A DNA stretch of 64,000 nt from Paraburkholderia tropica (lineage in GTDB: Bacteria > Pseudomonadota > Gammaproteobacteria > Burkholderiales > Burkholderiaceae), in the NCBI RefSeq assembly GCF_900109265.1, contig NZ_FNZM01000011.1, positions 276,869-340,868 on the forward strand, written 5' to 3'. Made by a program: the position numbers and the translations under genes. Each line of letters starts with the position of its first letter. Positions within the stretch are counted from its first letter, which is position 1. The notes beneath the pieces are model-generated. The model was not told the DNA's origin. It did not search any database and worked only from the letters and a program-made list of their open reading frames with translations. This document shows positions 33,451 to 45,399 of this stretch, piece after piece.

Positions 33451-35784
33451 ATGGTTGAACTTGAAATAGACGGCAAGAAGGTGCAGGTGCCCGAGGGCAG
33501 CATGGTGATCCAGGCCGCGCAGCGGGTGGACACGTACATCCCGCACTTCTGCTATCACAAGAAGCTGTCGATCGCGGCCAACTGCCGGATGTGTCTCGTC
33601 GATGTCGAGAAGATGCCGAAGGCCGTGCCTGCGTGCGCCACGCCGGTGTCGCAAGGCATGATCGTGCGCACGACGTCCGACAAGGCCGTGCAGGGTCAGC
33701 AAGCCGTGATGGAATTCCTGCTGATCAACCACCCGCTCGACTGCCCGATCTGCGATCAGGGCGGCGAATGCCAGCTGCAGGATCTGGCGGTGGGCTACGG
33801 CAAATCGGCATCGCGTTACAGCGAAGAAAAGCGCGTGGTGTTCCACAAGAACGTGGGCCCGCTCATCTCGATGGAAGAGATGTCGCGCTGCATTCACTGC
33901 ACGCGCTGCGTGCGCTTCGGCGACGAGATCGCCGGCGTGATGGAACTCGGCATGCTCGGCCGCGGCCAGCATTCGGAAATCAGCACGTTCCTCGGCAAGA
34001 CCGTCGACTCGGAACTGTCGGGCAACATGATCGATCTGTGCCCGGTGGGCGCGCTCACGAGCAAGCCGTTCCGCTTCTCGGCGCGTACGTGGGAACTGTC
34101 GCGCCGCAAGTCGGTGAGTCCGCACGACGGCACGGGCGCGAACCTCGTCGTGCAGGTCAAGAACAACCGCGTGATGCGCGTGCTGCCGTTCGAGAACGAA
34201 GCCATCAACGAATGCTGGATCTCGGACAAGGACCGTTTCGCGTACGAAGGTCTGAACAGCGAAGATCGCCTCACGCACCCCATGATCAAGCAAGGCGGCG
34301 AGTGGGTGGAAACCGACTGGCAGACCGCGCTCGACTACGTGGTGAAGGGCATCAAGGGCATCAGCGACGAACACGGCGAGAGCCATCTCGCCATGCTCGC
34401 GAGCCCGCACAGCACGGCTGAAGAACTCTATCTGGTCAAGCAGCTGGCCGACGCGATCGGCACGCCGAACGTCGACTTCCGTCTGCGTCAGAGCGACTTC
34501 TCGGCGCCGCTTTCGGGCGCGCCGTGGCTCGGCACGAAGATCGCAGAACTCTCGCTCGCCGACTCGGCGCTCGTGATCGGCTCGTTCCTGCGCCGCGACC
34601 ACGCGCTGTTCGCCGCGCGTCTGCGTCAGGCTGCCAAGGGCGGCGCGCAGATCACGCTGCTCAACGCAACGGGCGACGGCTCGCTGATCCCGAACGCGCA
34701 ACGCATCGTCGCCGCGCCGTCGGCATGGCTCGACGAACTCGCCACGATCGCGGCCGCGGTGTCGGAAGCGAAGGGCGTGGCGCTGCCGGAAGCCTTCGCG
34801 GGCACGCAGTCGAACGACGCGGCGAAGCAGGTTGCCGCTTCGCTCTCGACGGGCGAACGCCGCTTCGTGCTGATCGGCAACGCCGTCGTGCAGCATCCCG
34901 ATTTTGCGCTGCTGCACGCAGCAGCGCAGTTCATCGCCGAACACACGGGCGCGACGCTCGGCTTCCTCACGGAAGCGGCCAACACGGTCGGCGCGCACCT
35001 CGTGGGCGCACTGCCGGGCCGCGACGGCCTGAACGCACGCGAAGCGTTCGAGCAGCCGCGCAAGGGCTATCTGCTGTTCAACGTCGAACCGGAATTCGAC
35101 ACGGCCAATCCGGCCGCCGCGCGCGCCGCGCTCTCGCAGGCCGAAATGGTCGCGGTGTTCTCGCCGTACAAGACGGGCCTCGACTACGCGGACGTGCTGC
35201 TGCCGGTCGCGCCGTTCACGGAAACCTCGGGTACGTTCGTGAACGCCGAAGGCACGGTGCAGACCTTCAACGGCGTGGTGCGTCCGCTCGGCGACACGCG
35301 TCCGGCCTGGAAGGTCCTGCGTGTGCTGGGCACGCTCATGAAGCTGCCCGGCTTCGAATACGAAACGGCCGACGAAGTGCGCCGCAAGGCGCTCGGCGAC
35401 GGCAGCTTCGACACGCGTCTGTCGAACAAGGCCGTGGCGCAGGTCGCGCGCGGCAGCGTCGCCAAGGCGGCGGAAGGGCGCTTCGAGCGCGTCGCCGACG
35501 TGCCCATCTACAGCGCCGACCCGATCGTGCGCCGTGGCGAAGCCCTGCAACTCACGATGGCGGCCCGCGTCGCGAACACGGTCGGCCTGCCGGCAGCGCT
35601 GTTCGATCAGCTCGGCCTGAAGGAAGGCGACGCCGTGCGCGTGCGCCAGGGCGAGCTGTCGGTGACCGCGCCGGCAACGCGCGATGCGAATCTTGCGCCG
35701 ACGACGGTGCGCGTGTCGGCGGCCACGCCGGCCGGCGCGCAGCTCGGCAGCCTGTTCGGTGAACTGCTGGTGGAGAAGGCGTAA
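33451..35784 (+). CDS. nuoG: NADH-quinone oxidoreductase subunit G
   Basis: 777 residues, the 75-kDa subunit. The N-terminal 2Fe-2S site (CYHKKLSIAANCRMC), the HPLDCPICDQGGECQLQ 4Fe-4S site and the CIHCTRC site all lie within the first 165 residues; a molybdopterin-type domain that no longer binds molybdenum fills the rest. Its TAA abuts the nuoH ATG directly. Confidence 0.97.
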   Translation: MVELEIDGKKVQVPEGSMVIQAAQRVDTYIPHFCYHKKLSIAANCRMCLVDVEKMPKAVPACATPVSQGMIVRTTSDKAVQGQQAVMEFLLINHPLDCPICDQGGECQLQDLAVGYGKSASRYSEEKRVVFHKNVGPLISMEEMSRCIHCTRCVRFGDEIAGVMELGMLGRGQHSEISTFLGKTVDSELSGNMIDLCPVGALTSKPFRFSARTWELSRRKSVSPHDGTGANLVVQVKNNRVMRVLPFENEAINECWISDKDRFAYEGLNSEDRLTHPMIKQGGEWVETDWQTALDYVVKGIKGISDEHGESHLAMLASPHSTAEELYLVKQLADAIGTPNVDFRLRQSDFSAPLSGAPWLGTKIAELSLADSALVIGSFLRRDHALFAARLRQAAKGGAQITLLNATGDGSLIPNAQRIVAAPSAWLDELATIAAAVSEAKGVALPEAFAGTQSNDAAKQVAASLSTGERRFVLIGNAVVQHPDFALLHAAAQFIAEHTGATLGFLTEAANTVGAHLVGALPGRDGLNAREAFEQPRKGYLLFNVEPEFDTANPAAARAALSQAEMVAVFSPYKTGLDYADVLLPVAPFTETSGTFVNAEGTVQTFNGVVRPLGDTRPAWKVLRVLGTLMKLPGFEYETADEVRRKALGDGSFDTRLSNKAVAQVARGSVAKAAEGRFERVADVPIYSADPIVRRGEALQLTMAARVANTVGLPAALFDQLGLKEGDAVRVRQGELSVTAPATRDANLAPTTVRVSAATPAGAQLGSLFGELLVEKA

Positions 35785-36849
35785 ATGAGCTTGTTCGATA
35801 CGATCAATGCAGGCGGCAGCCAGCTGCTCGGCGTGGCCTGGCCCACGGTCTGGGCGCTGGTGCGCATTCTCGTCGTCGCGGTGGTGATCCTGCTGTGCGT
35901 GGCGTACCTGATCCTCTGGGAGCGCAAGCTGATCGGCTGGATGCACGTGCGTCTCGGCCCGAACCGCGTCGGTCCCGGCGGCCTGCTGCAGCCGATCGCC
36001 GACGTGCTGAAGCTGCTGCTCAAGGAAGTCATTCAGCCCGCGCAGGCGAGCCGCTGGGTCTACATGATCGCGCCGATCATGGTGGTGGTGCCGGCCTTCG
36101 CGGTCTGGGCGGTGATTCCGTTCCAGGCGGGCGCGGTGCTCGGCAACATCAACGCGGGTCTGCTCTACGTGATGGCGATCTCGTCGATCGGCGTCTACGG
36201 CGTGATTCTCGCGGGCTGGGCCTCGAACTCGAAGTACGCGTTCCTCGGCGCGATGCGCGCCGCGGCGCAGATGGTGTCGTACGAAATCGCGATGGGCTTC
36301 GCGCTCGTCGTGGTGCTGATGGTGTCGGGCAGCCTGAACCTCTCGGACATCGTCCAGGGTCAGATGCGCGGCATGTTCGCGAGCTGGGGCATCACGTTCC
36401 TCTCGTGGAACTGGCTGCCGCTGCTGCCGATGTTCGTCGTCTACTTCATCTCGGGCATCGCCGAAACGAACCGCCACCCGTTCGACGTGGTGGAAGGGGA
36501 GTCGGAAATCGTCGCGGGTCACATGGTCGACTACTCGGGGATGGGCTTCGCGCTGTTCTTCCTCGCCGAGTACATCAACATGATCGTGATCTCGGCGCTG
36601 GCTTCGGTGCTGTTCCTCGGCGGCTGGAGCGCGCCGTTCGGCTTCCTCGACTTCATCCCGGGCGTGTTCTGGCTCGTGCTGAAGGTCTTCTGCCTGCTGT
36701 CGGTGTTCATCTGGGCACGTGCCACGTTCCCGCGTTACCGCTATGACCAGATCATGCGTCTGGGCTGGAAGGTGTTCATTCCGGTCTGCGTGGTGTGGCT
36801 GATCGTGGTCGGCTTCTGGTATATGTCGCCGCTGAGCATCTGGAAATAA
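35785..36849 (+). CDS. nuoH: NADH-quinone oxidoreductase subunit H
   Basis: 354 residues, eight or nine membrane helices. It joins the peripheral arm to the membrane arm and lines the quinone channel. The signature WERKLIGWMHVRLGPNRVGP and the acidic loop GIAETNRHPFDVVEGESEIVAG are intact. It starts on the base after the nuoG stop. Confidence 0.97.
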   Translation: MSLFDTINAGGSQLLGVAWPTVWALVRILVVAVVILLCVAYLILWERKLIGWMHVRLGPNRVGPGGLLQPIADVLKLLLKEVIQPAQASRWVYMIAPIMVVVPAFAVWAVIPFQAGAVLGNINAGLLYVMAISSIGVYGVILAGWASNSKYAFLGAMRAAAQMVSYEIAMGFALVVVLMVSGSLNLSDIVQGQMRGMFASWGITFLSWNWLPLLPMFVVYFISGIAETNRHPFDVVEGESEIVAGHMVDYSGMGFALFFLAEYINMIVISALASVLFLGGWSAPFGFLDFIPGVFWLVLKVFCLLSVFIWARATFPRYRYDQIMRLGWKVFIPVCVVWLIVVGFWYMSPLSIWK

Positions 36850-36863
36850 GGGGCGAACGAAAC

Positions 36864-37352
36864 ATGAACGCGATTCAAAACTTCTTCAAGACGTTCTTCC
36901 TGACCGAACTGCTCAAAGGTCTGGCGCTGACGGGCCGTTATACGTTCAAGCGCAAGGTCACCGTGCAGTTCCCGGAAGAGAAGACACCGATGTCGCCGCG
37001 TTTCCGTGGTCTGCACGCGCTGCGCCGCTATGAAAATGGCGAAGAGCGCTGCATCGCGTGCAAGCTGTGCGAGGCCGTGTGCCCCGCGATGGCGATCACG
37101 ATCGAATCGGAAGTGCGCGAGGACAATACGCGCCGCACGACGCGCTACGACATCGACCTGACCAAGTGCATCTTCTGCGGTTTCTGCGAAGAGAGCTGCC
37201 CGGTCGACTCGATCGTCGAAACGCACATTCTCGAGTATCACGGCGAGAAGCGCGGCGATCTGTATTTCACGAAGGACATGCTGCTGGCCGTCGGCGACCG
37301 CTACGAAGCGCAGATCGCGGCGAACAAGGCAGCAGATGCACCGTACCGTTGA
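36864..37352 (+). CDS. nuoI: NADH-quinone oxidoreductase subunit I
   Basis: 162 residues, ferredoxin-like subunit with two 4Fe-4S clusters (N6a and N6b): CIACKLCEAVCP and CIFCGFCEESCP. It passes electrons to NuoB. The ATG at 36864 is chosen by the usual MNAIQNFFKTFFLTELL start. A 171-bp gap follows with no supported gene. Confidence 0.97.
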   Translation: MNAIQNFFKTFFLTELLKGLALTGRYTFKRKVTVQFPEEKTPMSPRFRGLHALRRYENGEERCIACKLCEAVCPAMAITIESEVREDNTRRTTRYDIDLTKCIFCGFCEESCPVDSIVETHILEYHGEKRGDLYFTKDMLLAVGDRYEAQIAANKAADAPYR

Positions 37353-37523
37353 TCTTAAGCTTGACGCTGCATCGGCCCGCGGTTCGGGCCGGCTGCGGGG
37401 AACGCGCGTGCCGCAAAACGCCGCGCGCCGCAGTCTGACCGCCGCCGCGGCGCACTCTGGTCTGGCCGCCAGTCCGCGCCGCGCAATCCGCCTCACGATG
37501 GCCTCAACGATGAACCAGTAATC

Positions 37524-38228
37524 ATGGAATTCACGACCGTCCTGTTTTACATCTTCGCGCTGCTGCTCACGCTATCAGGGCTGAAGGTGATCACCTCGCG
37601 CAATCCCGTCTCGTCGGCGCTCTTTCTCGTGCTCGCGTTCTTCAACGCGGCGGCGGTCTGGATGCTGCTCGAGGCCGAATTCCTCGCAATCCTGCTGGTG
37701 CTCGTCTACGTGGGCGCGGTGATGGTGCTGTTCCTGTTCGTGGTGATGATGCTGGACATCAACATCGACGTGCTGAGCCGCGACTTCAAGCGCTTCATCC
37801 CGGTGGCGACCATCGTCGGCGCGATCATCGTGGTCGAAACCGCGCTGATCCTGTGGCATGGCTACGGCGCGACGAGCGCACCGGTGCCGGATACCTCGGC
37901 GGCCGCTGCGGCGTCGTTGTCGAACACGCACCTGATCGGCAAGATCATCTACACCGATTACATCTTCGCGTTCGAAGTCGCGGGCCTCGTGCTGCTGGTG
38001 GCGATCGTCGCCGCGATCAGCCTGACCGTGCGCGAGCCGAAGGACAGCAAGCGCCAGAACGTCTCGAAGCAGGTGGCCGTGCGTCGCGAAGACCGCGTGC
38101 GTCTCGTGAAGATGCAGGCCGTCGTGGAAGTGCCGGAGCCGGAACCGGCGCCGGAAGACGCGGCAGCTGCGGCGCCTGCCGCCGGCGCGGCGCCCGCTGC
38201 CCCGGCCGCACCGGCAACGAAGAGCTAA
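37524..38228 (+). CDS. nuoJ: NADH-quinone oxidoreductase subunit J
   Basis: 234 residues with five membrane helices in the first 175 or so ([22 protein letters not shown] is the conserved helix 3 region). The C-terminal 60 residues are a charged, then Pro/Ala-rich cytoplasmic tail, about 50 longer than E. coli NuoJ (about 184). The tail is compositionally biased and probably disordered. Confidence 0.95.
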
Positions 38229-38245
38229 GCGCGAAGGAGCGAAAC

Positions 38246-38551
38246 ATGTTGACTCTGGCCCATTACCTCGTGCTCGGCGCGATCCTCTTCGCGATCTCGA
38301 TCGTCGGAATCTTTCTTAATAGGCGCAACGTCATCATCATCCTGATGGCGATTGAGCTGATGCTGTTGGCGGTGAACACGAACTTCGTCGCGTTCTCGCA
38401 TTACCTCGGTGACGTTCACGGACAGATTTTCGTGTTCTTCGTGCTAACTGTTGCGGCCGCGGAAGCCGCGATTGGTCTGGCTATTCTTGTGACTCTGTTC
38501 CGCAGCCTCGACACGATCAACGTCGAGGACCTCGATCAGCTCAAAGGCTAA
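38246..38551 (+). CDS. nuoK: NADH-quinone oxidoreductase subunit K
   Basis: 101 residues, three helices, MrpC-like. Conserved membrane glutamates lie in [11 protein letters not shown] and [10 protein letters not shown]; they form part of the proton path. GAAGGAGCG precedes the ATG. It starts 17 bp after nuoJ. Confidence 0.97.
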
Positions 38552-38562
38552 GGCAGGCTGCT

Positions 38563-40614
<2,052 letters not shown>

Positions 40615-40627
40615 GGCGAGGAAACGC

Positions 40628-42127
40628 ATGCACGCAACTCCGATTCTCAGTATTGCGATCTGGATGCCGATTTTATTCGGCGTCGTCGTTCTAGTAGTGG
40701 GTTCCGACCGGAACCCGGGCCGAGCCCGCTGGCTCGCGCTTATCGGTTCAGTGCTTAGTTTCCTCGTCACGCTTCCGCTCGTTTCGGGCTTCGACACCAC
40801 CACGGCTGCGCTGCAGTTCGAGGAGAAGGCGGTCTGGATCGACCGGTTCAACATCGCCTATCACCTGGGCGTCGACGGCATCGCGATGTGGTTCGTGGTG
40901 CTGACGGCGCTCATTACCGTGATCGTCGTGATCGCGGGCTGGCAGGTCATCAAGGAAGACGTCGCGCAGTATTTCGCCGCCTTCCTTGTCCTGTCGGGTC
41001 TGATGATCGGCGTGTTCTGCGCGGCTGACGGCCTGCTGTTCTACGTGTTCTTCGAAGCCACGCTGATCCCGATGTACATCATCATCGGTATCTGGGGCGG
41101 CCCGAATCGCGTGTATGCGGCCTTCAAGTTTTTTCTGTACACGCTGGCCGGCTCGCTGCTGATGCTGGTCGCGTTGCTGTACATGTACCGTGTGACGCAC
41201 ACGTTCGACCTCGCCACCTGGCAGGACGCCAAGCTCGCCATGACGCCGCAGATTCTGCTGTTCATCGCGTTCTTCTTCGCGTTCGCCGTGAAGGTGCCGA
41301 TGTGGCCGGTTCATACGTGGCTGCCGGACGCGCACGTCGAGGCGCCCACGGGCGGCTCGGTGGTGCTGGCCGCCATCATGCTGAAGCTCGGTGCATACGG
41401 TTTCCTGCGTTTCTCGTTGCCGGTCACGCCGGACGCGAGTCATTACCTGGCGCCGGTCATCATCACGCTCTCGCTGATCGCTGTCATCTACATCGGTCTC
41501 GTGGCGATGGTGCAGGCGGATATGAAGAAGCTGGTCGCGTATTCGTCGATCGCCCACATGGGCTTCGTCACGCTCGGCTTCTTTATGTTCGGCCCGTCGA
41601 GCCAGCTTGCGATTGAAGGCGCGATCATCCAGATGATTTCGCACGGCTTCGTCTCGGGCGCCATGTTCCTGTGCATCGGGGTGCTGTACGACCGCATGCA
41701 TACGCGTCAGATCGCCGATTACGGCGGCGTCGTCAACACGATGCCGAAGTTCGCGGCGCTGGCCATGCTGTTCGCCATGGCCAACTGCGGCCTGCCGGGC
41801 ACCTCCGGGTTCGTCGGCGAATTCATGGTGATTCTGGCGGCTGTGAAGTTCAACTTCTGGATCGCATTCGGGGCGGCGTTCACGCTGATCCTGGGCGCGG
41901 CCTATACGTTGTGGATGTACAAGCGGGTGTACTTCGGCGCCATCTCGAACGATCATGTTCGCGAGCTGAAGGACATCAACGGTCGCGAATACTTCATTCT
42001 TGCGGTGCTCGCGCTGTTCACGCTTTTCATGGGCATCTACCCGAAGCCCTTTACCGATGTGATGCACGTCTCCGTGGAAAACCTCCTCTCCCACGTCGCA
42101 GTGTCGAAACTGCCGCTGTCACAGTAA
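40628..42127 (+). CDS. nuoM: NADH-quinone oxidoreductase subunit M
   Basis: 499 residues, antiporter-like subunit with about 14 helices. The conserved glutamate lies in YVFFEATLIPMYIIIGIWGG and the lysine in FAVKVPMWPVHTWLPDAHVEAPTGGS. It starts 13 bp after nuoL. Confidence 0.97.
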   Translation: MHATPILSIAIWMPILFGVVVLVVGSDRNPGRARWLALIGSVLSFLVTLPLVSGFDTTTAALQFEEKAVWIDRFNIAYHLGVDGIAMWFVVLTALITVIVVIAGWQVIKEDVAQYFAAFLVLSGLMIGVFCAADGLLFYVFFEATLIPMYIIIGIWGGPNRVYAAFKFFLYTLAGSLLMLVALLYMYRVTHTFDLATWQDAKLAMTPQILLFIAFFFAFAVKVPMWPVHTWLPDAHVEAPTGGSVVLAAIMLKLGAYGFLRFSLPVTPDASHYLAPVIITLSLIAVIYIGLVAMVQADMKKLVAYSSIAHMGFVTLGFFMFGPSSQLAIEGAIIQMISHGFVSGAMFLCIGVLYDRMHTRQIADYGGVVNTMPKFAALAMLFAMANCGLPGTSGFVGEFMVILAAVKFNFWIAFGAAFTLILGAAYTLWMYKRVYFGAISNDHVRELKDINGREYFILAVLALFTLFMGIYPKPFTDVMHVSVENLLSHVAVSKLPLSQ

Positions 42128-42151
42128 TACCGAGCGGAGGAACAAAAGATC

Positions 42152-43624
42152 ATGCCAAACGCCCCTATGAACGCTCTGCTACCCGACGCGCTGGTGATGA
42201 CCGGCCTCATCGTCGCGTGGCTCAACGACACGTTCTCCGGTCCTTCGGGCCGGCGCACGACCTACTTTATCGCGCTGCTGACCACGGTCATCGCCGGTAT
42301 CTGGTTTGCGGTGAACGCGTTCGACCCGCACGTGTACTACTACTTCACGCGCATGTACGTGGTGGATGCGTTCGCCAGTGCCATGAAGGCGGTCGTCACG
42401 CTCGGCTACGCCGTGTCGATTGTCTATTCGCGCAAGTATCTCGAAGACCGCGACATGTTCCGGGGCGAGTTCTTCCTGCTTGGCATGTTCTCGCTGCTCG
42501 GCCAGCTCGTGATGATCTCGGGCAACAACTTCCTCACGCTGTACCTCGGCCTCGAGCTGATGTCGCTGTCGCTGTACGCGGTCATCGCGCTGCGCCGTGA
42601 CGCGACGCAGTCGAACGAAGCGGCCATGAAGTACTACGTGCTGGGCGCGCTCGCATCGGGCTTCCTGCTCTACGGCATCTCGATGCTGTACGGCGCGACC
42701 GGTTCGCTCGAACTCGGCGAAGTGTTCAAGGCGGTTGCGTCAGGCCACATCAACGACATCGTGCTGCTGTTCGGCGTGGTGTTCATCGTGGCGGGCGTGG
42801 CGTTCAAGATGGGCGCGGTGCCGTTCCACATGTGGGTGCCCGACGTCTATCAAGGCGCGCCCACGGCCATGTCGCTGCTGACCGGCGGCGGCCCGAAGGT
42901 CGCGGCGTTCGCCTGGGCGGTGCGTTTCCTGGTCATGGGTCTGCTGCCGCTGGCCGTGGACTGGCAGCAAATGCTGATCATCCTGGCGGCGCTGTCGATG
43001 ATCGTCGGCAACATCACGGGTATCGTCCAGCGCAACGTCAAGCGCATGCTCGCGTACTCGGCCATCTCGAACATGGGCTTCGTGCTGCTCGGCCTGCTCG
43101 CCGGCATCGTCGACAACAAGGCGACGGGCGCGGCCAGCGCATACAGCTCGGCCATGTTCTACAGCATCGTCTACCTGATCACCACGCTCGGCGCGTTCGG
43201 TATCGTGATGCTGCTGTCGCGTCGCGACTTCGAAGCCGAAACGCTCGACGACTTCAAGGGCCTGAATCACCGCAGCCCGATGTTCGCGGCGGTCATGATG
43301 GTCATGATGTTCTCGCTCGCCGGCATTCCGCCGACGGTCGGCTTCTATGCGAAGCTCGCCGTGCTCGAAGCGACGATGAACGCCGGCCTCACGTGGCTCG
43401 CGATCCTCGCCGTCGTGACGTCGCTGTTCGGTGCGTTCTACTACCTGCGTATCGTCAAGCTGATGTACTTCGACGCGCCGACCGACACCACGCCGATCGA
43501 AAGCCATAGCTGCAATCGCGCGCTGCTCACGCTCAACGGCGTGGCCGTGCTGGCACTGGGTATCATCCCGGGTCCGCTGATGTCCGTCTGCCTGCAAGCC
43601 GTTTCGCATACGCTGCCGCTGTAA
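42152..43624 (+). CDS. nuoN: NADH-quinone oxidoreductase subunit N
   Basis: 490 residues, the third antiporter-like subunit. Conserved glutamate in YLGLELMSLSLYAVIAL, lysine in GVAFKMGAVPFHMWVPDVYQGAPT. GGAGGAAC lies upstream of ATG 42152. Its TAA overlaps the next ATG by one base. Confidence 0.97.
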   Translation: MPNAPMNALLPDALVMTGLIVAWLNDTFSGPSGRRTTYFIALLTTVIAGIWFAVNAFDPHVYYYFTRMYVVDAFASAMKAVVTLGYAVSIVYSRKYLEDRDMFRGEFFLLGMFSLLGQLVMISGNNFLTLYLGLELMSLSLYAVIALRRDATQSNEAAMKYYVLGALASGFLLYGISMLYGATGSLELGEVFKAVASGHINDIVLLFGVVFIVAGVAFKMGAVPFHMWVPDVYQGAPTAMSLLTGGGPKVAAFAWAVRFLVMGLLPLAVDWQQMLIILAALSMIVGNITGIVQRNVKRMLAYSAISNMGFVLLGLLAGIVDNKATGAASAYSSAMFYSIVYLITTLGAFGIVMLLSRRDFEAETLDDFKGLNHRSPMFAAVMMVMMFSLAGIPPTVGFYAKLAVLEATMNAGLTWLAILAVVTSLFGAFYYLRIVKLMYFDAPTDTTPIESHSCNRALLTLNGVAVLALGIIPGPLMSVCLQAVSHTLPL

Positions 43625-43926
43625 TGTCGTCTGCTGGCTGGTTTATTGTGTTGTTGGCGCTTGCAGGCGCCAACCTGCCGTTCTTCAATCAACGGTTGTT
43701 CGGCCTGGTGCCGGTGCGCGCGCAGAAGAAGAGCGCGTGGATCCGCATCGCCGAACTGATCGTGCTGTATTTCGTGGTCGGTGCGTTCGGCTTCCTGCTG
43801 GAAGCGCGCGCCGGTAACCGCTTTGACCAGGGCTGGCAGTTCTACGCCATCACGTTCAGTCTTTTTGTCGTGTTCGCGTTTCCCGGCTTCGCCTGGCAAT
43901 ATCTCGTCAAACGCCGTCAGGCGTGA
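43624..43926 (+). CDS. DUF2818 membrane protein, coupled to nuoN
   Basis: 100 residues, about three hydrophobic segments. The ATG shares one base with the nuoN stop (TAATG), so translation is coupled. It is known only as a conserved hypothetical next to nuoN in beta-proteobacteria, suggesting a role in assembly or stability of the complex I membrane arm; that is inference from position. Confidence 0.85.
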   Translation: MSSAGWFIVLLALAGANLPFFNQRLFGLVPVRAQKKSAWIRIAELIVLYFVVGAFGFLLEARAGNRFDQGWQFYAITFSLFVVFAFPGFAWQYLVKRRQA

Positions 43927-43928
43927 TG

Positions 43929-43963
43929 CGCGCGCCTCGTCCCGCACGAGGCGCGCGTTGTCA
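43929..43963 (+). terminator. Hairpin at the end of the nuo operon
   Basis: Perfect 12-bp stem CGCGCGCCTCGT / ACGAGGCGCGCG with a 5-nt loop; only a weak T-rich tail (TTGTCAGTTTC) follows, so termination may be partial. Confidence 0.6.
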
Positions 43964-44018
43964 GTTTCTCGCGGCTTTCCCGCGCCTTCCCGATCACGCG
44001 TCTTTCCGAGGTTTCAAC

Positions 44019-44612
44019 ATGGCTGCTGAAGATCAGAAACACGACCCGGCGCTCGCCGAGACGTGCGTCGAAAGCACGACGCTCCACGCGGGCAAATTTC
44101 TCACGCTCAAATGCGATACGGTCGCGCTGCCGGACGGCAAGCACGCCACGCGCGAATACGTGCAGCATCCCGGCGCGGTCATGGTGATTCCGCTGTTCGA
44201 CGACGGGCGCGTGCTGATGGAGCGCCAGTATCGCTATCCGCTGTCGCGCGTGATGACCGAGTTTCCGGCAGGCAAGCTCGATCCGCAGGAAGGCGCGCTC
44301 GCATGCGCGATCCGCGAATTGAAGGAAGAGACCGGCTACACGGCGCGCGAATACATTTATCTGACGAAGATTCACCCGGTCATTTCGTACTCGACCGAGT
44401 TCATCGACATCTATCTCGCGCGTGGCCTCACGGCGGGCGAGTCGAAGCTCGACGAAGGCGAATTCCTCGAAACCTTCACGGCCACGCTGCCCGAACTGCT
44501 CGAATGGGTGCGTGACGGCAAGATCACCGACGTGAAGACGGTGATCGGCACGTTCTGGCTCGAAAAGGCGCTGTCGGGCGAGTGGCCGCTCGGCAAGGCG
44601 GAGCAGGGCTGA
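44019..44612 (+). CDS. Nudix hydrolase, ADP-ribose pyrophosphatase type
   Basis: 197 residues. The Nudix box is complete (GKLDPQEG ... AIRELKEETGY, near residues 87-109), with the upstream PGAVMVIPLFDDGRVLMERQYRYP typical of ADP-ribose/ADP-sugar pyrophosphatases such as NudF. It hydrolyses nucleoside diphosphates linked to another moiety and needs magnesium. Start from the ATG at 44019. It lies after nuoN-DUF2818, possibly by read-through of the hairpin between. Confidence 0.92.
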   Translation: MAAEDQKHDPALAETCVESTTLHAGKFLTLKCDTVALPDGKHATREYVQHPGAVMVIPLFDDGRVLMERQYRYPLSRVMTEFPAGKLDPQEGALACAIRELKEETGYTAREYIYLTKIHPVISYSTEFIDIYLARGLTAGESKLDEGEFLETFTATLPELLEWVRDGKITDVKTVIGTFWLEKALSGEWPLGKAEQG

Positions 44613-44653
44613 TCCCGAATCCGCGCGGCACCCACGCATGAGGTGTACAGCAA

Positions 44654-44680
44654 ACACGGCGGCCCGCGAGGCCGCCGTGT
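44654..44680 (+). terminator. Hairpin after the Nudix gene
   Basis: Perfect 10-bp stem ACACGGCGGC / GCCGCCGTGT with a 7-nt loop, but no U-run follows. Possible terminator or mRNA end protection. Confidence 0.5.
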
Positions 44681-44830
44681 GCATTCTGGCGCGCGGTTGT
44701 CGGCCCGGCTGCATCAGCGCGCAAAATCGGGCGGCGCTACAATCCATCACCGGCATTCCCGGCGCATCGATGCCACAACCGAAGCGGGCAGGGCAGTGAA
44801 TACCCCACCCCAAAAATTTACGAACGGTCG

Positions 44831-44858
44831 TTCACAAATTTTCGATTTACGCTACACT
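44831..44858 (+). promoter_or_regulatory. Promoter of the DUF1178 gene
   Basis: TTCACA (44831-44836), 16 bp, TACACT (44853-44858), 22 bp before the ATG. Confidence 0.55.
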
Positions 44859-44880
44859 TCAACGCAAGCCTTGATTCCCC

Positions 44881-45333
44881 ATGAAGGTCCTCGATCTACA
44901 GTGCCCAGACGGCCATCGGTTTGAAGGCTGGTTCGCTTCCGCAGACGACTTCGAGTCGCAGCGCGAGCGCAAGCTGGTCGAATGTCCGATGTGCGGCGCG
45001 AACGAAGTCACGCGCCTGCCGTCCGCGCCCCGGCTGAATTTGTCGGGCGCGCGCGCAGCGTCCGACACGCCGCCCCGCGCTCAGGGCGAACACGCTGAGC
45101 AGGCGGCGCAGTGGCAGGCGCAGGTGATGCGCGTGATGCGCGAGGTCCTGGAGAAGACGGAGAACGTAGGCGACCGTTTCGTCGAGGAGGCGCGGCGCAT
45201 TCACTACAACGAAGCGCCGTCGCGCAACATTCGCGGAGTCGCTTCCGTGGAGGATGCGCAAGCTCTCGTCGAAGAAGGCATCGATGTGATGCCGCTGCCG
45301 GTGCCGGCCGCGCTGAAGGGTCCGCTGCAATAG
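44881..45333 (+). CDS. DUF1178 family protein
   Basis: 150 residues. A zinc-ribbon-like N-terminus (LQCPDGHRFEGWF, then ECPMCGANEV near residue 36) is followed by a helical region. Members are found through proteobacteria without assigned function. It starts 67 bp before the end of its own weak leader and is followed by an acyl-CoA dehydrogenase gene 66 bp later, but a functional tie is not evident. Confidence 0.85.
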   Translation: MKVLDLQCPDGHRFEGWFASADDFESQRERKLVECPMCGANEVTRLPSAPRLNLSGARAASDTPPRAQGEHAEQAAQWQAQVMRVMREVLEKTENVGDRFVEEARRIHYNEAPSRNIRGVASVEDAQALVEEGIDVMPLPVPAALKGPLQ

Positions 45334-45399
45334 CCATGCGGGTCTTCGTCGAGGCTGGGGGGATCGTCCCCAACCAGCCGCGGCCAGGAGACAACCCGC

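Noticed and set aside
33442..36522. A 1026-codon minus-strand frame over nuoG and nuoH
   Set aside because: It is antisense to two intact complex I genes and has a His/Arg-rich composition typical of a GC-rich shadow frame. The same holds for long frames at 13399-15564, 18906-21260, 23145-25700 and 38587-40854.
37336..37521. A 61-codon frame between nuoI and nuoJ
   Set aside because: It overlaps the end of nuoI out of frame and has an Arg/Ala-rich, unrecognised product.
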